Assembly: GCF_021917145.1 (NCBI RefSeq)
Contig: NC_061080.1
Location: 3,391,497-3,455,496, forward strand
DNA from: Hypomesus transpacificus
Lineage: Eukaryota > Chordata > Actinopteri > Osmeriformes > Osmeridae
Direction of reading: 5' to 3'
DNA length: 64,000 bases
Made by a program: the position numbers and the translations under genes. Shown one piece after another: positions 30,904 through 42,734 of the stretch. Within the stretch, counting starts at the first letter, position 1; each line of letters starts with the position of its first letter. The notes under the pieces were generated by a model. The model made no database searches and was not told where the DNA came from. It saw only the letters and a list, made by a program, of their open reading frames with translations.

Positions 30904-32390
30904 CTAAGGCTGTCAAGCGACAAAAATATTTAATCGCATTATTTCATATGATTAATCGTGATTAATCGCAAAATTATTCAATCTATTTGATCTGTTAAAA
31001 TGTTACCCCAATAAATGTTTTTTTGTGGAAATAACATTAAAAGGGTTAGGCTGTACTTAACTTCAGATAGGCCTAACTGGATGATAATGTCAATATTACA
31101 AGTTTAGATGGAACACAACTTAAATTGTGAGGGAGTTTATTCACTCACAAACTAAACTGCTGAATAAAAAACATCCACAAAATTATACTTATTCCGGAAC
31201 ATAAAATACATTTAAGACATTTTGTCTCATAGCCTATGAGGATATCCTGCTACCTCAATATTCAAATCTCACTCAAACATACTTCATATACTTAGCCAAC
31301 CACAGATTGACCTTGTTATTGAACAATACAGTTTATATCTTGTTGAACCCAGTCAGCTCCTTGCTTCTTTTGCAGTGTTGTCTGCCACATATTACCAGAG
31401 CGAACGCTGCTGCTGCTAACGCCGCTGCTGCTAACGCTGCTGCTGCTAAAGGCCGATTTATACTTCTGCGTCTCCGTTAACGGACAGCCGCATGCACGGA
31501 GTCAGACGGAGTCGGACGGATTGGTTGAATTTATACTACTCCGACGGCTCTGCGTGCTGAAAACAATTCACAGCCAGAACAGTAGATGGCGCTGCACTGC
31601 GATGCTAGCTAGGTTATCGAAATGTCGGAGCAAATAAAAAATGAACCGTTTCATCAATAAAATAAGCACATTTTCAGCAACTACACTGCACATTTGTCGT
31701 CACATTTGAATTCAAATGCTGATTTACATGTACTGTTTAGCTGAAATAAGAGTTGTAAAAACCTACAACAATGGCGGTCAAAGGATTCTGTTCTCTTGTT
31801 GGTCACGGCAACCCCGCCCCCACCCCTGACGCAAGCGGTTCTAATAAGGACCAATCATAGCCAAGGGGTATCCGTAAAAAGACGCACGGACAGACGGATA
31901 GTCAGGAAAATCAGGAGGCACACGCAGAGCTCTGCGAGGGCTCTGCGAAGACACGCAGAGGGCGTTTCTTGACGGAGAGGGCGTTCCCCGTGTGCGTGTG
32001 CATAAAAACAGAAGTATAAATCGGCCTTTACGCTGCTGCTGCTAACGCTGCTGCTGCTAACGCTGCTGCTGCTAACGCTGCTGCTGCTAGCTGGTGCTTT
32101 GCTTGCATGTGATAGTTCAGGCTGGAAGTACTCCGGTGATAACTCAGCCTGACAATCAGTAGGCTACACACAGCCTTAGGTTTGTCAACCGAGCCGTCTC
32201 GAAACTTTTTGAAATGGAACTTCCCATCTAAAATCCTTCTCTCCATCATTCAGCTACCGTCGGAATTCGAAATCATGTGACGACAGGTGATTCCCAGGGT
32301 CAAAAAGCAACCTGCCTTAACGGCACTATTTTTTTTTGTCGGGTTAAAATGAGATTGCGTTAAACGCGTCATTAACTTTGACAGCCCTAA
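30904..32390. mobile_element. hAT-like element, about 1.49 kb
   Basis: The left end is AAGGCTGTCAAGCGA with ATTAATCGTGATTAATCG, and the right end GCGTTAAACGCGTCATTAAC with TTTGACAGCCCTAA. Both are typical termini of a widespread vertebrate hAT group. No transposase frame is visible. A second MITE and a (GCT)n repeat sit inside. Confidence 0.7.
31449..32028. mobile_element. MITE nested in the hAT-like element
   Basis: Long inverted ends AAGGCCGATTTATACTTCTG and CAGAAGTATAAATCGGCCTT, 20 bp identical, flanked by TA on both sides. It splits a GCTGCTGCTAAC repeat into parts at about 31400-31447 and 32030-32092. The interior contains further imperfect inverted repeats around the CACGGA and AGACGGA motifs. 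Confidence 0.9.
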
Positions 32391-32806
32391 TCATTACGCA
32401 TTTGCATGTTGATGTACAGTGATCATATCTGAGGAATGTTGACTCTTTTTGTTGTAGGCTATTTGTCTCTCATTAGAAAAAATATTGACAAGAAACCAAA
32501 TTATGATCTTTTTTTACAATGTTCAGACCACATCTTGACCACAGTGAGGTGTAAAACTTACTTAGCAAAATCTTCATTCAGCAACTCTTCAGCATTTCAG
32601 AGGTTAGGGCAGGGTGTCTGCTTGCCGACAGCATCACTGGTCATCAGATGACAGTTGGCACAACTGTCATGTTCTGTGGAGGTTCCCTCTCAATCCCCAA
32701 GCTCTCTGTGAGACACAACAATGTAAACTCTTACCAGAACATGCAGAACTTCAGCAATCAGAGTGCCATCAATACAAGTATATACTAGAATGACTGTCTT
32801 ATCATT

Positions 32807-33499
32807 TTAAACTTTGGTTGAATATTCTACCTCAAACTTCCTGTATAATGCCACAGCCCTAGCCATAACCACAGCCACCAGGACTCCAGAGACCAGGATG
32901 CCCCAAAGGTGATTGTAAACAGAGCTGCTGGATGTAGCAAGATCTGAAGAAACACAAACACACAACCAGGGAGTTTTACTAGAGTTTCCTGGTTCTGTTG
33001 TCAAAAGGGAGTGGTAGGCAGGTTGTCTTTAAGTCTTCTTACCAGGTGTTTTTCTACCCCACAGTAAACAGACCGACAGACAATACAGTATACTATAGTG
33101 TGGATACTGTGTGTAATGAAGTGCATCAGAGATGTTACTATGAAAACTGAGAATTCAGAGTCGCCATGTCTAGTTGTTTGTCATCTGCTTCTCTTGACAT
33201 GGAGAGAAACAGCCACTGACCTGGGCACAGCTCTGTCTTGTTAAGTTTGACTGTCTGGTTATTGATGGGGTTTTCAGCCACACAGCTGTAGGTGTCTCCA
33301 TCCTGGTCCTTCATCTCCAGATGGAGAGAGATGTTGGAGGAGAGATCAGGACTGCTGGTCTGGTTAAGTTTCTCCTTTCCTTTGTGCAAGGTTAGGGTCA
33401 CATCTCTCCCGTTCTTCACAGAACACTCCACCGTACAAGAGACATTGTTAGCTGACAGACGGAGGGAGGAGTGACTGATGGCAGGACCGGACACCGTGT
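32807..33499 (-). CDS. Ig-domain and membrane-anchor gene fragment (CD2/SLAM-like)
   Basis: Two exons: 33221-33499 (acceptor ATTTTCAG, donor GTCAGT) encodes one C2-type Ig domain with cysteines at NNVSCTVECSVKNG and the hallmark DQDGDTYSCVAEN; 32807-32943 encodes a membrane segment (LWGILVSGVLVAVVMARAVA) and a short basic tail with a stop. The single C2 domain followed by an anchor resembles CD48/CD2/SLAM-family surface proteins of fish leukocytes. No V-domain or signal-peptide exon is visible up to 34.16 kb. It is either a relic or the 3' part of a gene whose 5' exons are far away or lost. Confidence 0.55.
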
Positions 33500-33503
33500 C
33501 TGA

Positions 33504-34160
33504 AAATGTTCATTCAAATGAGTGCCAGTTATTGTGCCAGTTATTTCTACTAGGAGGTGATATCGTACAAGCATTAGCCTACAGTTTTGAGTCATATTAA
33601 AGCGAAATGTCCACAAAAAATGCACAGGCAAGATGAGTGCTTCTCCGGCATAATGAAATGTACTGCATGAAATAAGTGCAGGCTAGTGAGCAATAGGAAT
33701 AGTGTGGAAGTACATTGTGCGTGTTTATGTAAGTAACCTAATACTCAAATAATACGTATTTCAAAGTGGGACATTCATGAGAGCTGTTGACAATTTACTG
33801 ATTCCTAATGTACATTAACAGTAACATGTACTGTTATTTAGTTATGTTTTACACTTGATTTAATTGCTTTGATTTGTGTGTTTTGTATTGAGTTGTGTTT
33901 GGGCACATATTTTGCCGTGTAGAGTTTATTTCGTTGAATTAGACTGGGGATCAGCGAAATGGACAACACCTGAGTAATTGGACACACCACCAGCTCAGGA
34001 TGGTTTTTAAGGGCGGATTTGGGACAGAGAAGGGAGGTGGAAAACAGCAGCAGGTTACGGACGGACGAGAAACGGACGGACGACACGAAGCTTGAAACGA
34101 AGGTCTGAGCTTAGTTTTGGTTGCAGTTTATTTGTATCACCTTTTTTTTTAACCATTGAT
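33504..34160. other. No gene seen upstream of the Ig exon
   Basis: Searched on the minus strand for a V-type Ig exon and a signal peptide. Neither appears, and no known repeat was recognised. Confidence 0.5.
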
Positions 34161-34167
34161 CTGTACC

Positions 34168-34400
34168 TAGGGTGACCAGACATCCTCTTTTATCTGGATA
34201 TGTCCTCTTTTTGAGACCAAAAACATTTGTTAATTAATTTTGCGTTGGTGGATATTTTTGTTTCTTTGGGTCCTTCACAAACTAGTGTTTACGCCCTTAC
34301 AAGTTTTGGAAAGTGTATCTCCCTCACGTTTCACCTTCTTGCGCGAGGTCTGACCGTCATTGGTCGACCACCTTCTCAGTGAGCACTGAGCACCTTGCCG
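34168..34400 (+). mobile_element. hAT-like terminal fragment (same family as 470-684)
   Basis: Begins AGGGTGACCAGACATCCTC. It then shares TATGTCCTCTTTT(T), ACGCCCTTACAAGTTTTGG and CACCTTCTTGCGCGAGG with the minus-strand copy at 470-684. Confidence 0.65.
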
Positions 34401-34507
34401 CTTCCACTAGTTGCATTGTTTACAACAGCACATGACATCTGCATGTGTAAAAGATGTCCAAACTTTGTTGCGGGGGGAGGGGGCGGGGTCATCTGTATGC
34501 TATAGAC

Positions 34508-34645
34508 GGTGGTTCTCAATCCTGGTCCACGGGACCTCCTGCCCTGCATGTTTTAGATATTTCCCTGCTCCAACACATGACCTGATTCAAATAAATGGGC
34601 CTGATAACGACCCATTCATTTGAATCAGGTGTGTTTCACAGTTTG
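34508..34645. repeat. Short interspersed hAT-like repeat
   Basis: GGTGGTTCTCAATCCTGGTC at the left is the usual start of a fish hAT-derived repeat; CACCTGATTC-type sequence recurs in inverted orientation at its right part (CATTTGAATCAGGTGTG). It lies about 150 bp upstream of the lectin gene. Confidence 0.55.
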
Positions 34646-34738
34646 GTGTGGTGGAACCAGTATTTGAGGTGTGGTGGTGAGGCCTCTACTTTTCAGTTTT
34701 ACTCCCCTTCTGACATAGTTGTGACGGACGTTGGTTGG

Positions 34739-34745
34739 TATAAAT
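34739..34745 (+). promoter_or_regulatory. TATA box of the fish-egg lectin gene
   Basis: TATAAAT, 54 bp before the start codon at 34799, so the 5' UTR would be about 25-30 bp. Position relative to an intact secreted-protein gene makes it a likely core promoter. Confidence 0.6.
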
Positions 34746-34798
34746 CTGCTCCTCTGTCCTCCTACAGACTTACTTGTTAGTTAGTCACTGAGTGAGCC

Positions 34799-37700
34799 AT
34801 GCCTCTCTGTATCGCAACACTCCTCTTTGCCCTGCACTGTCTGTTGCTGACTTCATGTGTGGGTAAGTTTGTCTGACTGTTACTCAATCTTGTGCATGTT
34901 TTCCATGTTTCTCTGCTCTGTCTGACAACCCCCACCAACCCAAGTGTTTTTTTTAGTTTGTCATGCAGGATTTGATGTACACATATCTCTGGTGCAGATT
35001 GATGTAGGTGTTGGACAAGTTTTTGGGGTCAACCAAGACGGCAGCATCTTCACAAGGTTTGGATTATCATGGACACAGTTGCCAGGCAAACTGAAGCATG
35101 TCACCGTAGGACCTGCAGGAGTCTGGGGAGCCAACAGAGAGAATCTCATCTTTAAACTAGTTGGGACTGACTGGGTGAATGTACCTGGTAAGAATAACTA
35201 CACCAATAATAATAATAAATGGAATTGTGGGCCACAAATAGACAAGGTTTACATGTAGTCATTTTTAGACGGATAAGTGCGACATGTCTACAACTCAGGT
35301 AGTTGTATGATTTCATAGGAATGTGCTGGTATGATTTAACAAACATTTTTATATATTTTTTAAATAATGTGTGTCTTTATTATGATGTCAACCCATGTGG
35401 AGAAAGATTGTAAATGTTAATTTTTGATGTAGTAAATACAATAACAAGTGTGTTAACATACAGAATTATGGCCCCTTTACAGTTTTTCTCCATTGCTTTG
35501 GCTCAATTCTTGAAACAGAAATGACATTCTCAAAGCTCCACGTGCATTTAGCAAAATAGCCTAAATGGTTCAGCACAACTTCATAGATCACCTTCAAAAG
35601 TTCATATCTCACCCAAAACAGTTAACTCATGCTTCAAAACCAAATCATTTTCTCATATAAATAGTCAGTGCCCCCAAAATGAAAAGTTCCTTCTCGATTG
35701 CTTTGGCTCATCTCTCGAGGAAAAAAGAGGACATTCTCAAACCTTTAAATACGTTTGCCAAAATAACCCAGATGGTTCAGCAAAACACCATGGAACACCT
35801 GCAAAGGGTCATCTCTTTCCTAAACAGACAGCTTTTCAGATAAACAGACAAATCAGTCAACTAAATCCTTTTCTCATACAAATAGTCAGTGCCCCCAAAA
35901 TGAAAAGTCAGTTTGGCATTGTGTAACCACTGCGGGTCAAAATGTTTAGATGTTTTGTCAGAATGGCAGTGGACCTTAGAAATATCCCTCATGTGCACTG
36001 TGCTACAGTTACTGTAGATGTTCTTTCCAGAATACAATGTGTCTCAATTTACATTTATTCATTTAGCAGATGCTTTTATCCAAAGCGACTTCCAAGAGAG
36101 CTTTACAAGAGTGCATAGGTCACTGATCATAACAACGCGATAGCCCCAAACATTTCGGGTAGCCAAAACATGAAGCATACATTGTGAAAGAAATTCTCGT
36201 TTAGGATTATTGACCTATGCACTTTTGTATAGCTCTCTTGGAAGTCGCTTTGGATAAGTGTCTGCTAAATGAATACGTGTAACATGTAAATGTGTATCAT
36301 ACAGAAAAAAGATTCGTAATTCAAGAGTAGCCTACAAGGTTTCACGTCACATATTGCACTTACACTGCTATGGAAATTGTTACTGTAATTGCCATACATC
36401 ATGGTTACTGTAACAGGAAATGTGTACAGCACAATATACTGTCATACAATACTAAGCACATCAAAACTAACATTATGAGTAACCACGGTAAGTTTCAGGC
36501 AAGTGACACTTTCCTAGTCAGTGTTGCAGAGGGTGCATTTCATGGCAAGAAGGAAACGCATACAGTAAGAAAGTAAAGCAAAGCTGGAGTTTCACTAGTT
36601 GTCGTCCTCACTCTCCTGCTCATCCTCGCACTCCTGTCTGTCTGGCCTCAGATTTCATCTGATGGTCACCCTTGCGATGCAACAGGGGAAGAATCGTTGT
36701 GCATGCCTCAACAATCCCCTACACTGATCTGCTGTGACATCATCACAAGCAGCATCCATTGTCTGGAGCAGGGAGCCCTAGTTTTGAGCCCGATGCTCAT
36801 AAACCCTCCACTTCCATGCAGAAAACTTCCTGGATAGGACTAAGGAATGGGGAGTTGGGTGATATGAGCACCATCAGCATTCTTTGATGGGCAGTGAACC
36901 CTGATGAGTGGGCGACAGTGGAAGCTTACATTGTCCCACACAATGACAAATGTAAGAAAGTGAGGCCCTACCAAACCCCTCATGTAGAGGGATCAAATCG
37001 GTTCAAGGACACCAGGAGTGGCTGGGTATTGTATGGGCCAAGACTGGGAATGTGGGTGACTACACCATTCTCTGAAATGGCAGTACAAACAGTGATGTTT
37101 CCCCCGAGCTGGCCTGGGACAAGATCTATATATTTGAAGGAAGCATTTATACTCCTGGATAGCTCCTGTCGCTAACTAAACTTACTGTGAGATTGGTGAT
37201 CGGATGTGTCCCCTTGTTTGGTAAAGTTGTAGTTGCATCTGACAATGACTGTAGCAGATGATCCAAGAGATCCATATTACAGTATATACCATTATGCTTT
37301 TCATGGTATTATGTGCCTGAAAGATTTTGACAGTGGAGTGAACTATTGTGCAGGTGATGTACACAAGGAAATTATGCCAATGTTTTGCAGAGAACAACCA
37401 CTTGACTGAGAAACAAGTCAGTTTAGACCAGCAAGATATTTTCAATTGATAGTTGGCCTAATCGAAGGCAATTATACCTAACCATTTCAAAGATGTGCTA
37501 AATCATTTGAAATGTGTGCAAACTGTAGGCAATTGCACTTGTCATTTACAAGGATGTGCCAATACAATTGCAATTGGATTAAAGGAATGACAAATTCCAA
37601 TCTGTTGTGAACAAGTGCCCAGCGGTTTGAAAGTTTGCACGTGTTTTGAGAATGTCATTTCTGTTTCGTGAAATGAGCCAAAGCAATGGAGAAAAAGGGT

Positions 37701-38672
37701 AACAAAAAAATTATGATCTATGACTTACCTGGATGTTGAAGGACCTTTCCTGTGTGAAATATGCTGTATGTGCAAGCTCTTTCCCACAGACGTATTGTAC
37801 ATGAATAGTGTAATTCCTATAGGTTTTTTACAGACCTTTTCCATATGGGATTGTGAGAAACCATAAGTTCATGTTTTTGTTTTGGATCAGGTCTCTTGAA
37901 GCAGATTGATGCTGGTGGAGACCAGTTTGTGGCAGGAGCAAATCATGTCGATGCAATCTACTGTCTTCCAAAGAAGAACACAGTTGGTTACAGTGGAAGT
38001 AATAGTGCTTTGAACTGGCGCCAAATTCCTGGTGGCCTGAAGTACTACAGCTGTGGTCCTTATAGCTGCTGGGGTGTTAACAGTGCTGATCACATCTTTG
38101 TGAGGAAGGTAAGGCTGGGCTGTACTGGGCTCTGTCTGTGGAATAATTACTATCAATAAATGAATTGATTTTGCTTATCAGCCTTTGTTGGGTCCTTTAG
38201 GGGGTGAACTCCTTTAATTGTGAGGGGGACGGTACCTGGCAGAAGGTTCCAGGAAGCCTGTCTATGATCGAGGTGGGAAGTGACGGATCTGTCTATGGAG
38301 TGAATTCTGTAGGAGACGTGTTCCGCAGGTTTGTCTTCACAAGCTCTTCTGTATTTTTTCATAATAGTGATGCATTTTACTCAACTGTAAATTATTCCTT
38401 CATGAAGAGAAGTGAAATGTCTCCATTGCAGGGATTCCACCTCTGCTTGTCAACCTGAAGGTACCGGCTGGACCAACATTCCTCTCTACAGCGGCCAGGT
38501 GAAACATGTGTCCTATGATCTGGGCCATCTTTGGCTCATCCTGAAGAATGATGCCATCTACGACTGCACTGAGCACTGCTCTTACAGAGGCAGCCCTCCT
38601 TGGAAAACCCTGCAGCTTAATTTCTTAATCATTACGCACCCTTTATTTTTTGATCTTCCAACAAATCCTTAA
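34799..38672 (+). CDS. Fish-egg lectin-like tectonin protein, five exons
   Basis: Fish-egg lectins are secreted tectonin (TECPR) beta-propellers that bind microbial sugars and act in egg and mucosal innate defence (family knowledge). Exons: 34799-34862, 34969-35187, 37891-38108, 38201-38328 and 38432-38672. They sum to 870 bp, or 289 codons plus stop, with no frame break. Exon 1 is a signal peptide (MPLCIATLLFALHCLLLTSC). Tectonin-type blades follow: VGVGQVFGVNQDGSIFTRFG, WGANRENLIFKL, LKQIDAGGDQFVAGAN, IEVGSDGSVYGVNSVGD and VKHVSYDLGHLWLILKNDA. The splice sites are canonical. The C-terminal tail (about 19 hydrophobic residues after KTLQ) is unusual and may be read-through. Intron 2 (2.7 kb) holds a transposon. 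Confidence is high for family, moderate for the last exon end. Confidence 0.88.
35475..37700 (-). mobile_element. Dead IS630/Tc1-like DDE transposon in lectin intron 2
   Basis: The ends are inverted repeats: TTTTTCTCCATTGCTTTGGC at 35482 and GCCAAAGCAATGGAGAAAAA ending near 37696, with GAAATGACATTCTCAAA-type sequence next to each. On the minus strand about 36590-37180 decodes to a broken DDE transposase with GGNITVCTAISENGVVTH, then FVIVWDNVSFH and further degenerate parts, including stops and frame changes. This matches the fish DDE family with a GRG-rich N terminus, of which 48677-49522 is another relative. The element is not active. Confidence 0.8.
36048..36300. repeat. Palindromic repeat with L2-type tails at both ends
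   Basis: The left end CATTTAGCAGATGCTTTTAT, with AAGCGACTTCCAAGAGAG, is the reverse complement of the right end CTCTCTTGGAAGTCGCTTTG, with GTCTGCTAAATG. Two L2-type tails face each other, nested within the IS630-like element. Confidence 0.75.
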
Positions 38673-39829
38673 TTAGGACAGTCATAATTGTACTGTGCTT
38701 CTGTTCTATTATCCAGTTTGATTCATATTTAAACAACAGTATCCAGAGACTTCAAATATCCTGAAGTGATTTTTTCACTACATGAGGGTATATTTGGGTA
38801 TACTTTCCAGAACAGTTTTTAAAAACAGCATAATGATTGGTATCTGTCTTGTGGCTTTGGTGATCATTAAAGCTTATTGCACTCAAAATTACATTCAACT
38901 GCATGCGTCATGCTTCATAATACATCTCCATTACGCAGTTCTCCAGATGTACTCCATTAGTGACACAAAGATGGCAATCTCTGTTCCATGCCAGAGTCCT
39001 GAAAAATCAGTATCAAACACTAGCTAATGTTAGCTATCAAGAAAATTAGCCAGCAAACTTCACTAGTTTCAATCACTATTCAGTCATTTCACAAAGGGCA
39101 TGTGGGCCTGTTGTCTGAAGCATGTTAAACTGCTGGACAGGATGGAATAATTTCTTTGAACTTGTTACATAGTTAAACTTTGAACTCAATAATATTGTAT
39201 TTTATGTAGCATACAGATACAATTCTCTGATTTTTCAAAGATGACTGTGCAGTATTGCACTAGTGCACACTCATTGTCAGGATCTTGTCAACGTTAGGTG
39301 CGTTATGTACAAAAAGGCCACACATTTATACACGCACACAAACATTCAAGACGTGCACGACGCATACGCAATACACATTTTTACGCTCATCTCAAGACAG
39401 GCCTGTCCTCACCTCACCTAGAAGAAGTGGTAAAATGAGATGACAACACCACGATGATGGCCTTGATAGCTAGGGAATTCACACATAGTACAATAGAGAT
39501 ATCCATCTATTTTAGTGAGTCGTTGTGGATAAGTGTGAATAAATTGAAAAACTGAATGAATAAATTCTTTTACACATTTTTTTTACATAAACAAATTAAT
39601 AAATACATATACTGTGTATATGGCTCATAGCGGTGTGCAAAAGGAACAAAAATAAACTGATGAGGATCAAGAGAGAGAGGAGGCTGTTCACTGTTGACTG
39701 ATCCTGTCTCTCTTAAAGCTGGGCAAGGAAACATAATAGATCCAATGCTGGTCTCACGTCGATACAGGCCTGACCTAGTGTCCAGGGCCGGCCCAAGGCA
39801 TAAGCGTTTGCATCTCATGCTTCTCTTCA
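38673..39829. other. Intergenic, no gene seen
   Basis: 3' flank of the lectin gene and an AT-rich stretch. No ORF or splice series with recognisable coding content. CCAGGGCCGGCCCAAGGC at 39781 may be a MITE end close to the L2 junction. Confidence 0.55.
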
Positions 39830-42725
39830 TGCCCTTGCGCTGACTGAGACGTGGATCCGCCCAGAGAACACTGCAACTCCAGCTGCTCTCTCCGTCAACC
39901 ACTCCTTCACTCACTCACCCCGCTCAACCGGGCGGGGTGGTGGGACAGGGTTGCTTCTATCCCCACATATGAAATACACATCCACACCACTCCCTGTTAC
40001 TGCCAAATCATTTTAACATCATTATGCTATGCTAACTGATCCTATCAAAGCATGCTTAATGGTTCTTTATCGCCCACCAGGACCGCTAGCCGACTTTGTG
40101 GAGGAGCTGGACATGCTCCTCAGCGTCCTCCCGGATGATGGAACCCCCCTGATAGTCCTTGGGGACTTCAACATCCACCTCCAAGGAACGCAGGCCGTCG
40201 ACTTCCTTTGACCTGACGACACACCGGCGATCCACAAGGCAGGCAAACAGCTAGACCTCGTCCTGACACGTAACTGTATCACTGACTTAGCCTCTGCAAC
40301 CCCACTGCACACTTCTGATCACTACTTTATCCAATTCTCTGTCTCTCTCCCTCCAAACCCTCCTACCTCCCCTCCCCTTGTAACTTTCCGCCGCAACCTC
40401 CGCTCCCTATCTCCCTCCCATTTCTCCTCTATTGTAACATCCTCCCTCCCTCCCATTGACGAGTTCTCGTCCCACCCCACTAACACTGCCACCAACTCCT
40501 TGTTAACCACTTTAACTACATCACTTGACTCTCTCTGTCCCGTCAACCAGGCCTGCGCGATCTTCTCCCTCCTGCCCGTGGCTTACGAATGTTATTCGTG
40601 AAGAACGGTCCACCCTTCGGGAAGCTGAGAGGAGATGGCGCAAGTCCAAAGACGGTCTGGACCTTGATAAGTATCACTCCCTCCTTAAATCTTTCTCTTC
40701 TCACATAACTGGTGCTAAAACCCTCTACTTTCTGAACAAAATTAACTCTGCTTCAAACCCCCACAAGCTTTTTTCTACCTTCTTAACCCACCTCCCCCAC
40801 CCCCTCCCTCCACCCTGACAGCAGACGACTTCTCCTCCTTCTTTGAGAAAAAAGTTGCCGACATTAGCAGTCGGTTCCCTAAACCCACCTTTCCTACCCT
40901 CTCACCCTCCACGACTGACCCAACTAAATGTCTAAACTCTTTCTCTCCCTTGTCCGAGGCAGAGATCTCTGACCTCATTCTCTCTCATCGCCCCACCTCC
41001 TGTCCCCTTGATCCTATCCCCTCCCCTCTCTTTCAAACCATCTCCCCCTCCATCATAACTTTTCTTCTCCATGTCCTAAACTCCTCTCTTACCTCCGGCA
41101 CCTTTCCCTCTGCCTTCAAACAGGCCAGAGTTACCCCTCTACTCAGAAAACCCTCCCCTAACCCTGCCATCCTCCAGAACTACAGACCGGTATCACTGCT
41201 ACCCTTCTTCTCAAAAACAATTGAACGGCATGTATCTAACCAACTGTCTTACTTTCTCTCTCAGAACAACCTGCTTGACCCCAACCAATCGGGCTTCAAG
41301 ACTGGCCACTCCACAGAGACTGCCCTTCTTTCAGTCAACACTGCCCTCCAGTCTGCCAGAGCGGCTTCCAGGTCATCCGTCATCATTCTGCTGGACCTTT
41401 CTGCAGCGTTTGACACGGTTAACCACCAGATCCTGCTCCTGATCCTGATGGGCATCACTGGCACTGCACTCCAGTGGATCTCATCCTACCTGTCGGGAAG
41501 ATCCTACCAGGTCTCCTGGGGAGGCAAACTGCCAGGCCCTCGCCAGCTCTCCACTGGTGTCCCACAGGGCTCCGTCCTTGGACCCTTCCTCTTCTCTCTG
41601 TACCACCACCTCACTCTGACCGATCATCACCTCCCATGGCTTTTCCTACCACTGCTACGCTGACGACACGCAGCTGTACCTGTCGTTCCCCCCGACTGAT
41701 CCGGGGATCTCAGCTAGGATTGAGGCCTGCCTCACAGACATCTCCGCCTGGATGACCGAGCACCACCTCCAGCTGAACCTCGCCAAAACAGAACTTCTCA
41801 TCATCCCGGCTAAACCCTCCATCTCCCACGATCTGTTAATCACCCTGGGATCTGCGACGGTGACCCCTTCATCATCTGCCAGGAACCTCCGGGTTACCAT
41901 GGATGACGAACTCTCCCTCACGGCCCACATTGCCACAGTCTCCTGGTCTTGTAGATTCACCCTCTACAACATTCGGAAGATCAGGAGATACCTGTCTGAG
42001 CACTCCACCCAGCTGCTAGTCCAAGCACTGGTCCTCTCCAAGTTGGACTACTGCAACTCGCTGGTCTCCCAGCATGTGCAACCCGCCCTCTTCAGAGGAT
42101 TCAGAACGCAGCGGCCCGTCTGGTCTACAATCTACCCAGACGCTCCCATGTTACCCCGCTCCTCATCTCTCTCCACTGGCTACCCATCAACGGCCGTATC
42201 AGATTCAAGACCCTGGTACTGACCTTCCGAGCAGTGAACGGGACTGCACCCGACTACATCAAGTCTCTCCTGCAACCTTACACCCCCACCCGTCACCTAC
42301 GGTCTTCCTCAGACAACCGCCTGGTGGTCCCACCGCTCAAGACTGCCTGGTCTCAACCAATGGTGGACCCACCCGCCCACCTCCATCAGGGACACTGACT
42401 GTCTCCCCACCTTCAAGAAAAGGGTCAAGACGCAGTTGTTCCGGGAGTACAACGGCACTTAGGAATGCTTGGCTGGACCTGATGTTAGTTGCCTCCAGGA
42501 TCACAATGACTCTTATTGAGTGACTTGTTGCTCTTGTAGGTTAATTGTAACGAAGTTAAGTCTTGTACTCGCTGTGAAATATTTTACTGTTGATTGTTCT
42601 TCTACAGGTACAGTCCTGCACTTTTTGTGGTTCATGTTGTTTTAATTTGTAACTTGTATAACTGCATGCTCTTATGGGTCTTCCCTTTTGGCACTTGTTT
42701 TTATCTTACTTTATGTATTACATGC
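39830..42725 (+). mobile_element. L2 LINE, 5'-truncated, decayed ORF2
   Basis: Starts within the endonuclease (ALTETWIRPENT), with GDFNIH at about 40166 and the histidine motif SDH at about 40318. The reverse transcriptase at about 40950-41660 has RPVSLLPFFSKTIERH, FDTVNHQILL, and GVPQGSVLGPFLFSLY. The catalytic YADD motif falls in another frame near 41655, followed by the C-terminal part (LSLTAHIATVSW, LVLSKLDYCNS). Multiple stops and shifts make it inactive. The 3' UTR runs to about 42725 and is then interrupted; the L2 tail resumes at 48583. Confidence 0.88.
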
Positions 42726-42734
42726 TAGTAATAA

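Noticed and set aside
36894..37175. Plus-strand 93-codon ORF in the lectin intron
   Set aside because: The opposite strand decodes to a degenerate DDE transposase, which explains the open frame.
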